A stretch of 64,000 nucleotides of DNA. It comes from Antarcticimicrobium luteum. GTDB taxonomy: Bacteria > Pseudomonadota > Alphaproteobacteria > Rhodobacterales > Rhodobacteraceae. This document shows positions 7,596 through 17,831 of this stretch, piece by piece; the first letter of the stretch is position 1; each line of letters opens with the position of its first letter. The notes under the pieces are model-generated. The model was not told the DNA's origin, did not search any database, and saw nothing but the letters and a program-made list of their open reading frames with translations. The position numbers were made by a program, and so were the translations under genes. The stretch spans positions 62,001 to 126,000 of the forward strand of contig NZ_SMUV01000067.1 in NCBI RefSeq assembly GCF_004358185.1. The letters run 5' to 3'.

Positions 7596-8516
7596 ATGAT
7601 GGATATTCTTTCGGGCAACGGGGCGGCACCGGCCGCCGATCTGATCAAGGACTCAACCGAGGCCGCCTTCATGGCCGATGTGGTCGAGGCCTCGAAAGAG
7701 GTGCCGATCATCGTCGATTTCTGGGCACCGTGGTGCGGACCGTGCAAGACTCTGGGTCCGCAACTGGAGGAGGCGGTCAAGGCCGCCGGCGGCGCGGTGA
7801 AGATGGTCAAGGTCAATGTGGACGAGGCCCAGATGCTGGCCGGTCAGTTGCAGATCCAGTCGATCCCGACCGTCTATGCCTTTTTCCAGGGCCAGCCGGT
7901 GGACGGGTTTCAGGGGGCGCTGCCCGCCTCCGAGATCAAGGCGTTCATTGACCGGGTGATCGAGGCCGCCGGCGGTGAGTCGCCCGGCGGGCAACTGGAC
8001 GAGGCCGTTGCCGCCGCCGAGGAGATGCTGGCCGAGGGCGCCGCGGTGGATGCCGCCCAGACCTTTGCCGCGATCCTGGGCGAGGATCCCAACCACGCCG
8101 CCGCCTATGGCGGGCTGGTGCGCGCCCATATCGTCGCCGGCGATCTGGACCAGGCCGAGGCGGTGCTGAACGGCGCGCCGGCCGAGATTTCCCACGCGCC
8201 CGAGCTTGAGGCGGCCCATGCTCAGCTGGAACTGGCGCGCCAGGCCGCCGATGCCGGACCGGTGGCCGAGCTTCAGGCTGCGGTCGAGGCCGATCCGAAT
8301 AACCACCAGGCCCGGTTCGACCTGGCCAAGGCGCTGCACGCGCAGGGCGACGTGGAACAGGCGGTGGATCAGCTGCTGGAGCTGTTCCGGCGCGACCGTG
8401 ACTGGAACGACGGGGCGGCCAAGACGCAGCTCTTTACCGTTTTCGAGGCGCTCAAGCCCAATGATCCCATCGTGCTGAACGGTCGCCGCAAGCTGAGTTC
8501 GATGATATTTGCCTAA
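7596..8516 (+). CDS. ybbN: YbbN/CnoX-type thioredoxin-TPR protein
   Basis: A 306-residue protein with an N-terminal thioredoxin domain (about 20-125) carrying the redox motif WCGPC at 46-50, followed by TPR-like helical repeats (about 135-300). The family acts as a redox-responsive holdase/co-chaperone in the cytoplasm that protects folding proteins from oxidation. Unlike E. coli YbbN, which has lost one cysteine (SxxC), this one keeps both, so it may still have thiol-disulfide activity. Two adjacent ATG codons start the frame; GAGAGC lies before them. The Lon-substrate-domain gene follows after 27 bases, probably in one transcript. Confidence 0.9.
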   Translation: MMDILSGNGAAPAADLIKDSTEAAFMADVVEASKEVPIIVDFWAPWCGPCKTLGPQLEEAVKAAGGAVKMVKVNVDEAQMLAGQLQIQSIPTVYAFFQGQPVDGFQGALPASEIKAFIDRVIEAAGGESPGGQLDEAVAAAEEMLAEGAAVDAAQTFAAILGEDPNHAAAYGGLVRAHIVAGDLDQAEAVLNGAPAEISHAPELEAAHAQLELARQAADAGPVAELQAAVEADPNNHQARFDLAKALHAQGDVEQAVDQLLELFRRDRDWNDGAAKTQLFTVFEALKPNDPIVLNGRRKLSSMIFA

Positions 8517-8543
8517 TCGGCGTTCGGGGCTAGACTCATCGCC

Positions 8544-9185
8544 ATGATGCAAGCCGCCGATCTGCCGGACACCCTTTCGGTCTTCCCGTTGCCCGGGGCG
8601 CTTTTGCTGCCCCGGTCGCGGTTGCCGCTGCACATCTTCGAGCCGCGCTATCTGCAGATGCTCGAGGATGCGCTGAAAACGCCCGAGCGGCTGATCGGGA
8701 TGATCCAGCCCAGCCCGTTGCCGGGCCGGCCCGCCGCGCTGCACAGCATCGGCTGCGCCGGGCGCGTCACCCAGTTTTCCGAAACCGAGGACGGGCGCTA
8801 TATGGTCACCCTGACCGGCATGAGCCGGTTCCGTATCCTGAACGAGGTCGAGGGGTTCACCCCCTATCGCCGTTGCGCGGTGTCCTGGGACGGGTTCGGG
8901 CGCGACCTGGGCCATGAGGAACACGACCCCGGCTTTGACCGGGCGCGGTTCCTGAACCTGCTTGGGCGGTTCTTTTCGGCGCGCCAGTTAAACGCCGACT
9001 GGGACACGTTGAAAGAGGCCGAGGACGAATTGCTGATCAATTCGCTGTCGATGCTGCTTGACTTCACCCCCGAGGACAAGCAGGCGCTGCTCGAGGCGCC
9101 GTCGCTGGAGACCCGGCGCGAAACGCTGGTCACGCTGATCGAGTTCGCGATGCGCGGCGGATCGAATGAGGAGACTATTCAATGA
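8544..9185 (+). CDS. Lon-substrate-binding (LonN) domain protein
   Basis: A 213-residue stand-alone version of the N-terminal domain of Lon protease: [29 protein letters not shown] near the start and the helical bundle [21 protein letters not shown] near the end are characteristic. It lacks the ATPase and protease parts. Its role is unknown; substrate binding or adaptor functions are proposed for the family. Its stop overlaps the start of the Trm112-like gene by four bases (ATGA), so the two are translationally coupled and likely share the ybbN transcript. Confidence 0.88.
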   Translation: MMQAADLPDTLSVFPLPGALLLPRSRLPLHIFEPRYLQMLEDALKTPERLIGMIQPSPLPGRPAALHSIGCAGRVTQFSETEDGRYMVTLTGMSRFRILNEVEGFTPYRRCAVSWDGFGRDLGHEEHDPGFDRARFLNLLGRFFSARQLNADWDTLKEAEDELLINSLSMLLDFTPEDKQALLEAPSLETRRETLVTLIEFAMRGGSNEETIQ

Positions 9186-9394
9186 CCCAGACCCAGACCC
9201 AGCCCTATCGGGACCGGTCTCATCCCGTCTTTGACCGCCGGATGCTGGAGGCGCTGATCTGTCCGCAGACCCATACGACGCTGGAATATGACGCCGGAAA
9301 TCAGGAGCTGATCTCAAAGGCCGCGGGGCTGGCCTTTCCGATCCGCGCCGGCATTCCGGTGATGCTGGTCGACGAGGCGCGCAAGCTCGACTGA
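9182..9394 (+). CDS. Trm112 family small protein
   Basis: A 70-residue protein with the Trm112/YcaR signatures [13 protein letters not shown] and [11 protein letters not shown]. In eukaryotes and archaea Trm112 activates methyltransferases; bacterial homologues are poorly characterised. Only one cysteine is left in the CPQT motif, so a zinc site is unlikely. Starts inside the stop codon of the upstream LonN gene (four-base overlap). Confidence 0.85.
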   Translation: MTQTQTQPYRDRSHPVFDRRMLEALICPQTHTTLEYDAGNQELISKAAGLAFPIRAGIPVMLVDEARKLD

Positions 9395-9418
9395 AGCAGA
9401 GCGCCGCGTTGGAGCGCG

Positions 9419-9451
9419 GCCTCCGGCGGGAGTATTTGGGCAGAGAACAAG
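9419..9451 (+). repeat. Dispersed intergenic repeat, copy A
   Basis: CTCCGGCGGGAGTATTTGGG followed by CAGAGAACAAG lies just after the Trm112-like gene. Related sequences occur at 29219-29254 and, inverted, at 54631-54665, always outside genes. The shared core is a CTCCGGCG-type G/C segment, then GG(A/G)xTAxTTGxG, then a purine-rich tail. Confidence 0.5.
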
Positions 9452-9488
9452 CAGGGGCGCGCCGGGTTTCCGGGGCGCCCGTTTCGTT

Positions 9489-10712
9489 TCAGATCGGCTG
9501 GCCCTTCAACAGGCGCGGCAGATCGCCGGTCAGGCCCGCCGCCTCGCGCAGGAAACCGCGGCGCAGGGCGGGGACCGAACCCACCAGCCCCATACCCAGG
9601 TCGCGGCCCAGCCGCAGCAACGGGTTGTCGTTCGAAAACAGCTTGTTGAAGGCATCGGTCGCCAGCGCCAGCGTGGCGGTGTCGAAACGCCGCCATTGCT
9701 GATAACGCTCCAGCACCGGGGCGGCGCCCATATCCTCGCCGCGCCGGGCGGCCAGGACCAGCACCTCGGCGAGCGCGCCGACGTCGCGCAGACCGGCGTT
9801 CAGCCCCTGGCCCGCGATCGGGTGCATCCCGTGAGCCGCATCGCCGACCAGCGCCAGCCGCTCGGCGATGAAGCTGTTGGCGACGGTCAGCCCCAGCGGA
9901 TAGGCCCAGCGTTTGCCGGCCAACCTGATCTCGCCCAGAAAATCGCCGAAGCGGGGGCGCAGCGCGGCGAGGTAATCCTCATCGCTCAGCGCGTTGATCG
10001 CTTCGGCGGTTGCGGTCCGCTCGCTCCAGACGATGGAGCTGCGGTTGCCGGTCAGCGGCAGGATCGCCAGCGGTCCCGGCGGCATGAAGAACTGATGCGC
10101 GACGCCGTGATGGGGTTTCTCGTGCTCGATGGCGCAGACCAGCCCGGTCTGGCCATAGTCCCAGCCGGTGCGGGTGATGCCGGCGCGCCGGGCGGTGCCG
10201 CTGGAGCGCCCGTCGCAGCCGATCAGCAGCTTTGCGGTGAGCGTGCGGCCATCGGCCAGCACCACCTCGGCGCCGCTGTGGCCGGTATTCTGTTCCACGA
10301 CGGTTCCGTCGACCTGGATGATGCCGGCCTCTTCGTCCAGCGCCTCCAGAAAGGCGCGGCGCAGGTGGCGGTCCTCGACCATATAGCCCATCGGGCCCTC
10401 TTCGATCTCGTCATGGTCGAAATGCAGAAAGAAGGGTGAGGGGCCGGCGCCCGCGTGGCCGTCGGTGACCTTGATGTCGAGCATCGGTTGCGCCTCACCG
10501 GCGATCCGGTCCCAGACGCCGATGGCCTTGAGCAGCCGTTGCGAGGCCAGCGCCAGCGCATAGGCGCGGCCGTCGAAACCGGCGTCCTTGCGCAGCGCCT
10601 CGGGCAGGGTGTCGATCAGGGTCACGCGCTGCCCCGTCCGGGTCAGCGCCAAGGCCAGCGCGGGGCCGTTCAGCCCGCCGCCCACGATCAGGATATCCGA
10701 GTCGGTTTTCAT
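9489..10712 (-). CDS. UbiH/UbiF-type FAD monooxygenase
   Basis: A 407-residue flavoprotein hydroxylase. The Rossmann motif ILIVGGGLNGPALALAL begins at residue 7 and the second FAD motif LVGDAAHGMHPIAGQGLN sits near residue 285. This pattern and length match the UbiH/UbiF/UbiL ring hydroxylases of ubiquinone biosynthesis; which ring position it modifies cannot be told from sequence. The ATG at 10712 immediately precedes the nucleotide-binding strand; the open frame extends upstream without similarity. Divergent from the amidase gene, with only 85 bases for both promoters. Confidence 0.87.
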   Translation of the reverse strand: MKTDSDILIVGGGLNGPALALALTRTGQRVTLIDTLPEALRKDAGFDGRAYALALASQRLLKAIGVWDRIAGEAQPMLDIKVTDGHAGAGPSPFFLHFDHDEIEEGPMGYMVEDRHLRRAFLEALDEEAGIIQVDGTVVEQNTGHSGAEVVLADGRTLTAKLLIGCDGRSSGTARRAGITRTGWDYGQTGLVCAIEHEKPHHGVAHQFFMPPGPLAILPLTGNRSSIVWSERTATAEAINALSDEDYLAALRPRFGDFLGEIRLAGKRWAYPLGLTVANSFIAERLALVGDAAHGMHPIAGQGLNAGLRDVGALAEVLVLAARRGEDMGAAPVLERYQQWRRFDTATLALATDAFNKLFSNDNPLLRLGRDLGMGLVGSVPALRRGFLREAAGLTGDLPRLLKGQPI

Positions 10713-10797
10713 GCCCCGCAATATGACTGCCGCTTCGGGATTGTCCATGCGCGGCGCTGTCGCTACCGTCGCGCCAGCGAATGCACAGGGGAATGAC

Positions 10798-12126
10798 ATG
10801 CAGGACTGGCTGACGATGAGGGCGGGCGATCTGGGGCGCGGCATCGGGCGGGGCGAGATCGACCCGGTGGCGCTGACCCGGACCTATCTGGAGGCGATCG
10901 ACGCGCACCCGATGACCGATCGCATCTATGCCCGCGTGACCCATGACCGCGCGCTGGCCGAGGCCGAGGCGGCCCAGGCGCGGGCGAAGGTGGGGCGGCG
11001 GTTGTCGGTGCTCGATGGCGTTCCGATCAGCTGGAAGGACCTGTTCGATACCGCGGGGGTCGTCACCGAGGCGGGCTCGGCCCTGCTGAAGGGCCGGGTG
11101 CCGGAGGCGGATGCGCCGGCTTTGCGCAATGCCACCGCCATGGGGCTGGTGTGCCTCGGCAAGACGCATATGAGCGAGCTGGCCTTTTCCGGGCTGGGGC
11201 TGAACCCGATCACCGCCACCTCGCCCAATGTGAACGATCCCAAGGGTGCGCCGGGCGGGTCGTCTTCCGGGGCTGCGGCCTCGGTGGCGTTCAATCTGGC
11301 CGTGGCCGGGATCGGCTCGGACACCGGCGGCTCGGTGCGCATCCCGTCTGCCTGGAACGATCTGGTGGGGCTGAAGACCACCTCGGGACGGCTGACGCTG
11401 GAGGGGGTGGTGCCGCTGTGCCTGAAGTTCGACACCGTGGGGCCGCTGGCCCGCTCGGTCGAGGATGCGGCGCTGCTGCTGGCGGCGATGGAGGGCGGGC
11501 GGGCGCCCGATCTGACCGGCGCGACGCTCCGGGGGCGGCGTCTGGCGGTGCTGAAGACGCTGGTGATGGACGATCTGCGCGAGGCGCCGGCGCGCGCCTT
11601 TGACGAGGCGGTGGCGCGGTTCCGCGACGCCGGCGCCGAGATCGTCGAGATCGAGGTGCCGGAACTGGCCGAGGCGCATAAGCTTTCGCCGGTTCTGTTC
11701 ACCGGCGAGGCCTATGGCCTCTGGCGCGACGTGATCGAGGCAAACCCGGATGCCATGTTCGGCGAGATCCGCGACCGGTTCCGGTCGGGCCAGCAGTTTT
11801 CGGCGCCCGATTACGTCGCCGCCTGGCAAAAGCTCGAAGCGGCCCGCGCCGCCTGGACCCGGGCGACCGCAGGCTATGATGCGGTGATCTGCCCCACCGC
11901 GCCGATCCTGCCGCCCGATGTAGACCGGCTGATGAGCGATTCCGACTACTATGTCACCGAAAACCTGCTGACGCTGCGCAACACGCGGGTGGGCAACCTG
12001 ATGGGGCTTTGCGCGCTGAGCCTGCCCACCGGCGTTCCCTCCTGCGGGGTGCAGCTGCTGGCCGCGCCGAACACCGAAGAGGCGCTGTTGCGGCTGGGCG
12101 CGGCGGCCGAGGCGGCATTGCCCTGA
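10798..12126 (+). CDS. Amidase signature family enzyme
   Basis: A 442-residue amidase. The Ser-cisSer-Lys triad is visible: Lys80 (SWKDLFD), cis-Ser156 in GGSSSGAAA, and nucleophile Ser179 in DTGGSVRIP. The family hydrolyses amides, including Glu-tRNA(Gln) amidotransferase GatA, but the absence of gatB/gatC nearby and the divergence outside the signature argue for a stand-alone amidase of unknown substrate. The ATG at 10798 is preferred; an open frame continues 70 codons upstream into the divergent monooxygenase gene region. DapC-type aminotransferase follows after 120 bases. Confidence 0.87.
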   Translation: MQDWLTMRAGDLGRGIGRGEIDPVALTRTYLEAIDAHPMTDRIYARVTHDRALAEAEAAQARAKVGRRLSVLDGVPISWKDLFDTAGVVTEAGSALLKGRVPEADAPALRNATAMGLVCLGKTHMSELAFSGLGLNPITATSPNVNDPKGAPGGSSSGAAASVAFNLAVAGIGSDTGGSVRIPSAWNDLVGLKTTSGRLTLEGVVPLCLKFDTVGPLARSVEDAALLLAAMEGGRAPDLTGATLRGRRLAVLKTLVMDDLREAPARAFDEAVARFRDAGAEIVEIEVPELAEAHKLSPVLFTGEAYGLWRDVIEANPDAMFGEIRDRFRSGQQFSAPDYVAAWQKLEAARAAWTRATAGYDAVICPTAPILPPDVDRLMSDSDYYVTENLLTLRNTRVGNLMGLCALSLPTGVPSCGVQLLAAPNTEEALLRLGAAAEAALP

Positions 12127-12246
12127 ATGCGCCGGCCTGAATGCCACATTTCCCCGTCCGCACACAGGCTTAGGCTGGACGCAAGGGGCGCATCCCTGTA
12201 ACCTTCGAGGAAACGGGACGCCAACGATCCCGACCTTGAGGCACAG

Positions 12247-13431
12247 ATGATGGACTTTCCCGAGCGGTTTTCGAACCTGCCGCCCTATGCGTTTCCGCGC
12301 CTGCGCGCGCTGCTGGATTCTCACGAACCCGGCGGCGATGTGGTGCATATGACCATCGGAGAGCCCAAGCACGAATTTCCCGCCTGGGTGACCGAGACGA
12401 TCGTGGAGCACGCGGCGGAGTTCAACAGCTATCCGCCCAACGACGGCTCGCCCGCCCTGCGCGCCGCGATCTCGGGCTGGCTGGATCGCCGCTATGGCGT
12501 TTCCGTCGACCCCGAGACCGGGGTGATGGCGCTGAACGGCACGCGCGAGGGGCTCTATAACGCCGCCATGGCGCTCTGCCCCGAGACGAAGAACGGCCAG
12601 CGTCCGGTGGTGCTGATCCCCAACCCGTTCTATCAGGTCTACATGATCGCGGCGATTTCGGTGGGGGCCGAGCCGGTGTTTCTGCCCGCCACCGCCGCCA
12701 CGGGGCATCTGCCCGATTTCGGCGCGCTGCCCGAAGAGGTGCTGAACCGCACCGCGATCGCCTATGTCTGTTCGCCCGCCAACCCGCAGGGCGCGGTGGC
12801 GAGCCGGGATTACTGGGCCGATCTGATCGGGCTGGCCGAGAAATACGATTTCCGCATCTTCGCCGACGAATGCTATTCCGAGATCTACCGCGACGCGCCG
12901 CCGCCGGGCGCGCTGAGCGTGGCGCGGGACATCGGCGCCGATCCGGAGCGGGTGACCGTGTTTCATTCGCTGTCGAAACGATCGAACCTGCCGGGCCTGC
13001 GCTCGGGCTTTGTCGCCAGCGGGCCGCAGAGCATCGCGCGCATCAAGACACTGCGGGCCTATTCCGGCGCGCCGCTGCCGGGGCCGTTGCAGGCCGCCGC
13101 CGCCCGGGTCTGGGCCGACGAGGCGCATGTGGAGGAGAACCGCGCGCTGTATCAGGAGAAATACCGCATCGCGGATGCGGTCTTTGCCGATGTGCAGGGC
13201 TATCAGGGGCCGGAGGCGGGGTTCTTTCTCTGGCTGCCGGTGGATGACGGCGAGGCGGCCGCGCTCAAGGTGTGGACGCAGACCGGTGTGCGCGTACTGC
13301 CCGGCGCCTATCTGGCGCGCGAGGTGGACGGGCAGAACCCCGGCAAGGGGTACGTGAGGGTCGCCATGGTGGCCCCGAAGGATGAGTTGCAGCGCGGGCT
13401 GATCACGCTCCGCGACTGTCTTTATGGATAA
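12247..13431 (+). CDS. dapC: Class I/II aminotransferase, DapC-like
   Basis: A 394-residue PLP aminotransferase. PLP is expected on Lys244 (FHSLSKRSNLPG), with SPANPQG and ADECYSEIY as further family motifs. The opening LPPYAFPRLRALL and HMTIGEPKHEFP resemble N-succinyl-diaminopimelate aminotransferase DapC of the lysine/peptidoglycan pathway, converting succinyl-amino-ketopimelate using glutamate. dapB of the same pathway is also in this window but 27 kb away. A GAGGCACAG stretch precedes the ATG. ftsK begins 24 bases after its stop, so they may be co-transcribed. Another aminotransferase substrate cannot be excluded. Confidence 0.78.
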   Translation: MMDFPERFSNLPPYAFPRLRALLDSHEPGGDVVHMTIGEPKHEFPAWVTETIVEHAAEFNSYPPNDGSPALRAAISGWLDRRYGVSVDPETGVMALNGTREGLYNAAMALCPETKNGQRPVVLIPNPFYQVYMIAAISVGAEPVFLPATAATGHLPDFGALPEEVLNRTAIAYVCSPANPQGAVASRDYWADLIGLAEKYDFRIFADECYSEIYRDAPPPGALSVARDIGADPERVTVFHSLSKRSNLPGLRSGFVASGPQSIARIKTLRAYSGAPLPGPLQAAAARVWADEAHVEENRALYQEKYRIADAVFADVQGYQGPEAGFFLWLPVDDGEAAALKVWTQTGVRVLPGAYLAREVDGQNPGKGYVRVAMVAPKDELQRGLITLRDCLYG

Positions 13432-13455
13432 GAACGGGCAGGACCGAGGGTAAGC

Positions 13456-16434
13456 ATGGCATTTCAATCGCGCAGCCGGGATCCTCTGCTGGACAGCAAC
13501 ATGCAGGCGCTGATCGAGAAACGCGGCAAGGAACTGATCGGGATCGTCCTGATCTGTCTCGGGCTGGCGGCGGCGGCGATGATCGTCTCCTACACGCCGG
13601 ACGATCCCAACTGGATGGTTTCGACCGATGCGCCGGTGCAGAACTGGCTGGGGCGCCTGGGCGCCTCGATCGCCGCGCCGCTGTTCATGGTGGTGGGCGA
13701 GGGCAGCTGGGGCATCGCGCTGGTGCTGGTGGCCTGGGGTTTGCGCTATGCGCTGCACCACGGTGAGGAACGGGCGATGTCGCGGCTGATCTTTGCCCCG
13801 ATCGCCATCGCGCTGGGCGCGGTCTATGCCGCGACGCTGGTGCCGGGCGAGGCATGGCGCGCGACCCATAGCTTCGGCCTGGGCGGTCTCTTTGGCGACA
13901 CCGTGATGGGTGCGCTGCTGACCTTGCTGCCGCTCGGCTCGCATTTCGCGGTCAAGCTGATGTCGCTGGTGACCGCGATGACGATGCTGGCGCTGGGGGC
14001 CTATGTGCTGGGCTTCACCCGGCCCGAGGTCACCCGTGTGCTGCGCTTTGCGATGATCGGCATCGTGATGGTCTATGGCGCCATTGTCACCCTGCTGGGC
14101 CGGGGCGCTGGCGCGGCCGCGCAGGCGGCGCGCGAACGCCAGGCACAGCGCGCCGAGCGGCGCGAGGCCGAGCGTCAGGCGCAGATGGCTTATGAGGCCG
14201 GGTTGGCCGAACGGGCCGCCGACGGTGCGGTGATCGAGGCGCCGGAGCCCGCCCTCCAACCCACTTTCCAGCCCGCCCCGCAACCTGTCGAGGAACGCGG
14301 CGGGTTCCTGTCGCGGATGCCGGCGCTGATCCGCCGGCCCGAGCCGATGCCCGAGGCCGAACTGGTCGAACCGGCCTCGGTCGCGCCGGATCAGGTCATG
14401 CCGGGCGATGACCGCATTCGCGCCAAGATCGCCGACGCGATCCGCGCCCGGACGCGGAGCGAACCCGCCGGCGTGCCGGTGGACGACCCCACGCGGCCGC
14501 TGACCAAGGGACGCGGGCGCGGCCCCGATCCACTGCTGCTGAGCGGCGAGCGCGGCATGGAGTTGCGGCCCGAGCCGCCGGTGACAGGCGCCCAGGCCGG
14601 GCTGCCGCCCGAGCCGCCGCTGACCGCCCCGGCGGCGCATGTCCCGCTGTCGGAGCCGATGGTGGTCGAAAACGGCCTGTCCGCGACAGCGGTCCGCGAC
14701 CCGGGCGAGCCGGCGCAGGCCGCCGCCCTGGCCGAACCGGCACAGCGGGCCGCGGATCCGGCGCTGCCGCTGCGGGCGTCGAAACCCGCCGCGCCGCAGG
14801 TGCCGGTCGCCGAGCCGCGCAAGGTGGTCCAGAACGCGCCGAGAAAGGCGCCGGCGCCGTCGCGCCGCGCCCAGGAAGAGGTGCAGCCGGCGCTGGCCTT
14901 TGACGAGTCGCAGGTGGAGTTCGAGCTGCCGCCGCTGGGTCTGCTGACCAATCCATCCAATATCGAACGTCAGTACCTCAGCGACGAGGCGCTGGAGGAA
15001 AACGCCCGGATGCTGGAAAACGTGCTGGACGACTATGGCGTCAAGGGCGAGATCGTTTCGGTCCGCCCCGGTCCGGTCGTGACCATGTACGAGCTGGAGC
15101 CGGCGCCGGGCCTCAAGGCCAGCCGGGTGATCGGTCTGGCCGACGATATCGCGCGGTCCATGTCGGCGCTGTCGGCGCGGGTGTCCACCGTGCCGGGCCG
15201 CAGCGTCATCGGGATCGAGCTGCCCAACGACAACCGCGAAAAGGTGGTGCTGCGCGAGATCCTTTCCTCGCGCGATTTCGGTGACAGCAAGATGAGTCTG
15301 CCGCTGGCGCTGGGCAAGGACATCGGCGGCGATTCCGTGGTCGCCAACCTGGCCAAGATGCCCCACCTGCTGATCGCCGGGACCACCGGCTCGGGCAAAT
15401 CGGTGGCGATCAACACCATGATCCTCAGCCTGCTTTACAAGCTGACGCCCGAGGAATGCCGGCTGATCATGATCGACCCCAAGATGCTGGAACTTTCCGT
15501 CTATGACGGCATTCCGCATCTGCTCTCGCCCGTTGTGACCGACCCGAAGAAAGCCGTGGTCGCGCTGAAATGGACTGTGGGCGAGATGGAGGATCGCTAT
15601 CGCAAGATGTCCAAGATGGGCGTGCGCAACATCGAGGGCTTCAACGGCCGCGTGCGCGAGGCGCTGGCCAAGGGCGAGATGTTCAGCCGCACGGTGCAGA
15701 CCGGATTCGACGACGAGACCGGTGAGCCGATCTTCGAGACCGAGGAATTCGCGCCCGAGGCGCTGCCCTATATCGTGGTGATCGTCGATGAGATGGCCGA
15801 CCTGATGATGGTCGCGGGGAAAGAGATCGAGGCCTGCATCCAGCGCCTGGCGCAGATGGCCCGTGCCTCCGGCATCCACCTGATCATGGCCACCCAGCGC
15901 CCCTCGGTCGATGTCATCACCGGCACCATCAAGGCCAACTTCCCGACCCGGATCTCGTTCCAGGTGACGTCCAAGGTGGACAGCCGCACCATCTTGGGCG
16001 AGCAGGGCGCCGAACAGCTTCTCGGCATGGGCGACATGCTCTACATGGCCGGCGGGGCCAAGATCATCCGCTGCCACGGTCCCTTTGTCTCCGACGAGGA
16101 GGTCGAAGAGGTGGTGACGCACCTGAAACAGTTCGGCCCGCCCGATTACGTCGGCAAGGTGCTGGATGGCCCCGACGAGGAAAAGGCCGACACCATCGAC
16201 GCGGTGCTGGGCCTGTCCACCGGCGGCAATACCGACATGGAGGACGCGCTCTATGACACTGCGGTGCAGATCGTGATCAAGGACCGCAAATGCTCCACCT
16301 CCTATATCCAGCGCAAGCTGGCGATCGGCTACAACAAGGCCGCGCGCCTGGTCGAGCAGATGGAGGACGAGGGTCTGGTCAGCCCGGCGAACCATGTGGG
16401 CAAGCGCGAGATTCTGGTGCCGGAACAGGAGTAG
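13456..16434 (+). CDS. ftsK: DNA translocase FtsK
   Basis: A 992-residue divisome DNA pump that clears chromosomes through the septum and activates XerCD. N-terminal membrane helices lie within about residues 25-215, followed by a Pro/Ala/Glu-rich linker (about 230-480) and the alpha/beta motor with Walker [14 protein letters not shown] near residue 643 and Walker [12 protein letters not shown] near 776. The C-terminal gamma winged helix (about 925-990) ends with [14 protein letters not shown] and includes [20 protein letters not shown], which reads polar KOPS sequences. Length is normal for a Rhodobacterales FtsK. lolA follows 41 bases later, the usual order. Confidence 0.97.
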   Translation: MAFQSRSRDPLLDSNMQALIEKRGKELIGIVLICLGLAAAAMIVSYTPDDPNWMVSTDAPVQNWLGRLGASIAAPLFMVVGEGSWGIALVLVAWGLRYALHHGEERAMSRLIFAPIAIALGAVYAATLVPGEAWRATHSFGLGGLFGDTVMGALLTLLPLGSHFAVKLMSLVTAMTMLALGAYVLGFTRPEVTRVLRFAMIGIVMVYGAIVTLLGRGAGAAAQAARERQAQRAERREAERQAQMAYEAGLAERAADGAVIEAPEPALQPTFQPAPQPVEERGGFLSRMPALIRRPEPMPEAELVEPASVAPDQVMPGDDRIRAKIADAIRARTRSEPAGVPVDDPTRPLTKGRGRGPDPLLLSGERGMELRPEPPVTGAQAGLPPEPPLTAPAAHVPLSEPMVVENGLSATAVRDPGEPAQAAALAEPAQRAADPALPLRASKPAAPQVPVAEPRKVVQNAPRKAPAPSRRAQEEVQPALAFDESQVEFELPPLGLLTNPSNIERQYLSDEALEENARMLENVLDDYGVKGEIVSVRPGPVVTMYELEPAPGLKASRVIGLADDIARSMSALSARVSTVPGRSVIGIELPNDNREKVVLREILSSRDFGDSKMSLPLALGKDIGGDSVVANLAKMPHLLIAGTTGSGKSVAINTMILSLLYKLTPEECRLIMIDPKMLELSVYDGIPHLLSPVVTDPKKAVVALKWTVGEMEDRYRKMSKMGVRNIEGFNGRVREALAKGEMFSRTVQTGFDDETGEPIFETEEFAPEALPYIVVIVDEMADLMMVAGKEIEACIQRLAQMARASGIHLIMATQRPSVDVITGTIKANFPTRISFQVTSKVDSRTILGEQGAEQLLGMGDMLYMAGGAKIIRCHGPFVSDEEVEEVVTHLKQFGPPDYVGKVLDGPDEEKADTIDAVLGLSTGGNTDMEDALYDTAVQIVIKDRKCSTSYIQRKLAIGYNKAARLVEQMEDEGLVSPANHVGKREILVPEQE

Positions 16435-16475
16435 GGGCGGCTTACATTCGCCGCCTGCGCCCCTATGTTGAGCTC

Positions 16476-17075
16476 ATGAAACAGATCCTTCTTGCCTGTG
16501 CGCTGAGCCTTGCCGCGCCCGCTGCCTGGGCGGCGGAAAAAATGCCGTTGTCGCAGATCTCGACCTATCTCAACGCGATGCGCACCGCGAAAAGCCCGTT
16601 CACCCAGATCAACGACGATGGCAGCCTGTCCACCGGAACACTCTATCTGAGCCGGCCGGGGCGGGCGCGGTTCGAATACGATCCGCCCGACAGCGCCGTT
16701 GTGGTGGCCGGTGCGGGCACCGTGGTGATCCACGATCCGAAATCGAACCAGCCGCCGGAAAGCTATCCGCTGAAACGCACGCCGCTGTCGATCATCCTGG
16801 CCGAACGGGTTGATCTGGACCGCGCCGACATGGTTGTGGCGCATGGATTCGACGGCACCGCCACGGTGGTGACGGCGCAGGACCCGGAGAATCCCGACTA
16901 TGGGCGGATCGAGCTGATGTTCACCGGCGATCCGGTCGAACTGCGTAAATGGGTGATTCACGACGGCGGCGGCGGCCAGACCACGGTGATTCTGGGCACG
17001 CTGGAAACAGGCATCCCGCTCAGCGGCAGCCTGTTTCTGCCCTATTCGGGGTCCGACGGCGCCAAGGACCGCTGA
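16476..17075 (+). CDS. lolA: Outer-membrane lipoprotein carrier LolA
   Basis: A 199-residue periplasmic chaperone that takes lipoproteins from LolCDE to the outer membrane. Residues 1-20 form a signal peptide (MKQILLACAL...AAWAA). The mature part has the LolA landmarks: LSQISTYLNAMRTAKSPFTQIN, GTLYLSRPGRARFEYDPPD and VVIHDPKSNQP. Downstream of ftsK with a short gap, a conserved pairing. The ATG at 16476 begins the signal peptide; the longer open frame runs back into ftsK and is not used. Convergent with the transglycosylase gene (20-base gap). Confidence 0.92.
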   Translation: MKQILLACALSLAAPAAWAAEKMPLSQISTYLNAMRTAKSPFTQINDDGSLSTGTLYLSRPGRARFEYDPPDSAVVVAGAGTVVIHDPKSNQPPESYPLKRTPLSIILAERVDLDRADMVVAHGFDGTATVVTAQDPENPDYGRIELMFTGDPVELRKWVIHDGGGGQTTVILGTLETGIPLSGSLFLPYSGSDGAKDR

Positions 17076-17095
17076 GCGCCCACCTCAGTCGTACC

Positions 17096-17674
17096 TCAGT
17101 CGCAGGCCCGCAACTGCGCGCGATAGCTGTCGGCGCGCCGCTCCACATCCGCGGCCACGCGCAGCAGCCAGCTCTTGCCGTTGTGCGAGCCGCGGGAATA
17201 GCCGGTATGGCCTTCGTGATAGGCGAGGTACTGGTTGCGCGCATCGGTGAGCGAGATGCCGTTGCGCTCGTAGCTGCGGGTCATGTACCAGCCCATGAAA
17301 TCGGCGGCGTCGCGCATGTCGTCCCGCTTGGCCCGGCGGCGCCCGGTGGCGTCCTTGTAGTCCTTCCAGGTGCCGTCCAGCGCCTGGCTGTAGCCATAGG
17401 CGCTGCTGGTCCGGCCCATGGGAATCACCCCCAGCTTGTATCGGAACGGGGTGCGGGCATCGGCGCGGAACTTGCTTTCCTGGTAAATGACGGCCATCTG
17501 AACATGCATCGGCACGCCATACTTGCGCTCGGTGGCGCGAAAGGCGCGTTTGTACTTCGGCCGCTGCGCCAGAATGCTGCAGGCATTGTCCAGATTCCGC
17601 GGTGGCGCCTTGTAGCCGCCGCCACAGGACGCCAGAAGCAGGACGATAATCAATGCGCTCAGAGGTCTGCTCAT
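17096..17674 (-). CDS. Lytic transglycosylase-like lipoprotein
   Basis: A 192-residue protein with a lipoprotein signal: MSRPLSALIIVLLLASC, lipobox LASC, lipidated Cys17. The body matches a soluble lytic transglycosylase (SLT) domain: catalytic Glu66 in VIYQESKFRADA, then SAYGYSQALDGTWKDY and YLAYHEGHTGYSRG. It should cleave peptidoglycan glycan strands from a membrane-anchored position. I chose the ATG at 17674 because GAGGCAA sits at the right distance; the ATG at 17683 is the alternative. Ends 20 bases from convergent lolA. Confidence 0.85.
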   Translation of the reverse strand: MSRPLSALIIVLLLASCGGGYKAPPRNLDNACSILAQRPKYKRAFRATERKYGVPMHVQMAVIYQESKFRADARTPFRYKLGVIPMGRTSSAYGYSQALDGTWKDYKDATGRRRAKRDDMRDAADFMGWYMTRSYERNGISLTDARNQYLAYHEGHTGYSRGSHNGKSWLLRVAADVERRADSYRAQLRACD

Positions 17675-17831
17675 TTGCCTCATGCCTTTTTTTCAAGGAT
17701 TTTAGCGCAAGTCCCGGTGGGATGAAATCCCATTCGCAAAGACGGCCCGATCCGATGGGACATGGCCACTGTCACGCCCGGGTTCACAGACTGTTTCTAT
17801 GAAAATCCGGGCGCGGGGTTGGACAAGACTG

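Noticed and set aside
10495-16395. A very long minus-strand open frame (about 1,970 codons) opposite the amidase, dapC and ftsK genes
   Set aside because: It is antisense to three well-supported genes, its translation is rich in Arg, Gly, His and Gln with no domain pattern, and it arises from GC-rich third positions that suppress stop codons on the other strand.
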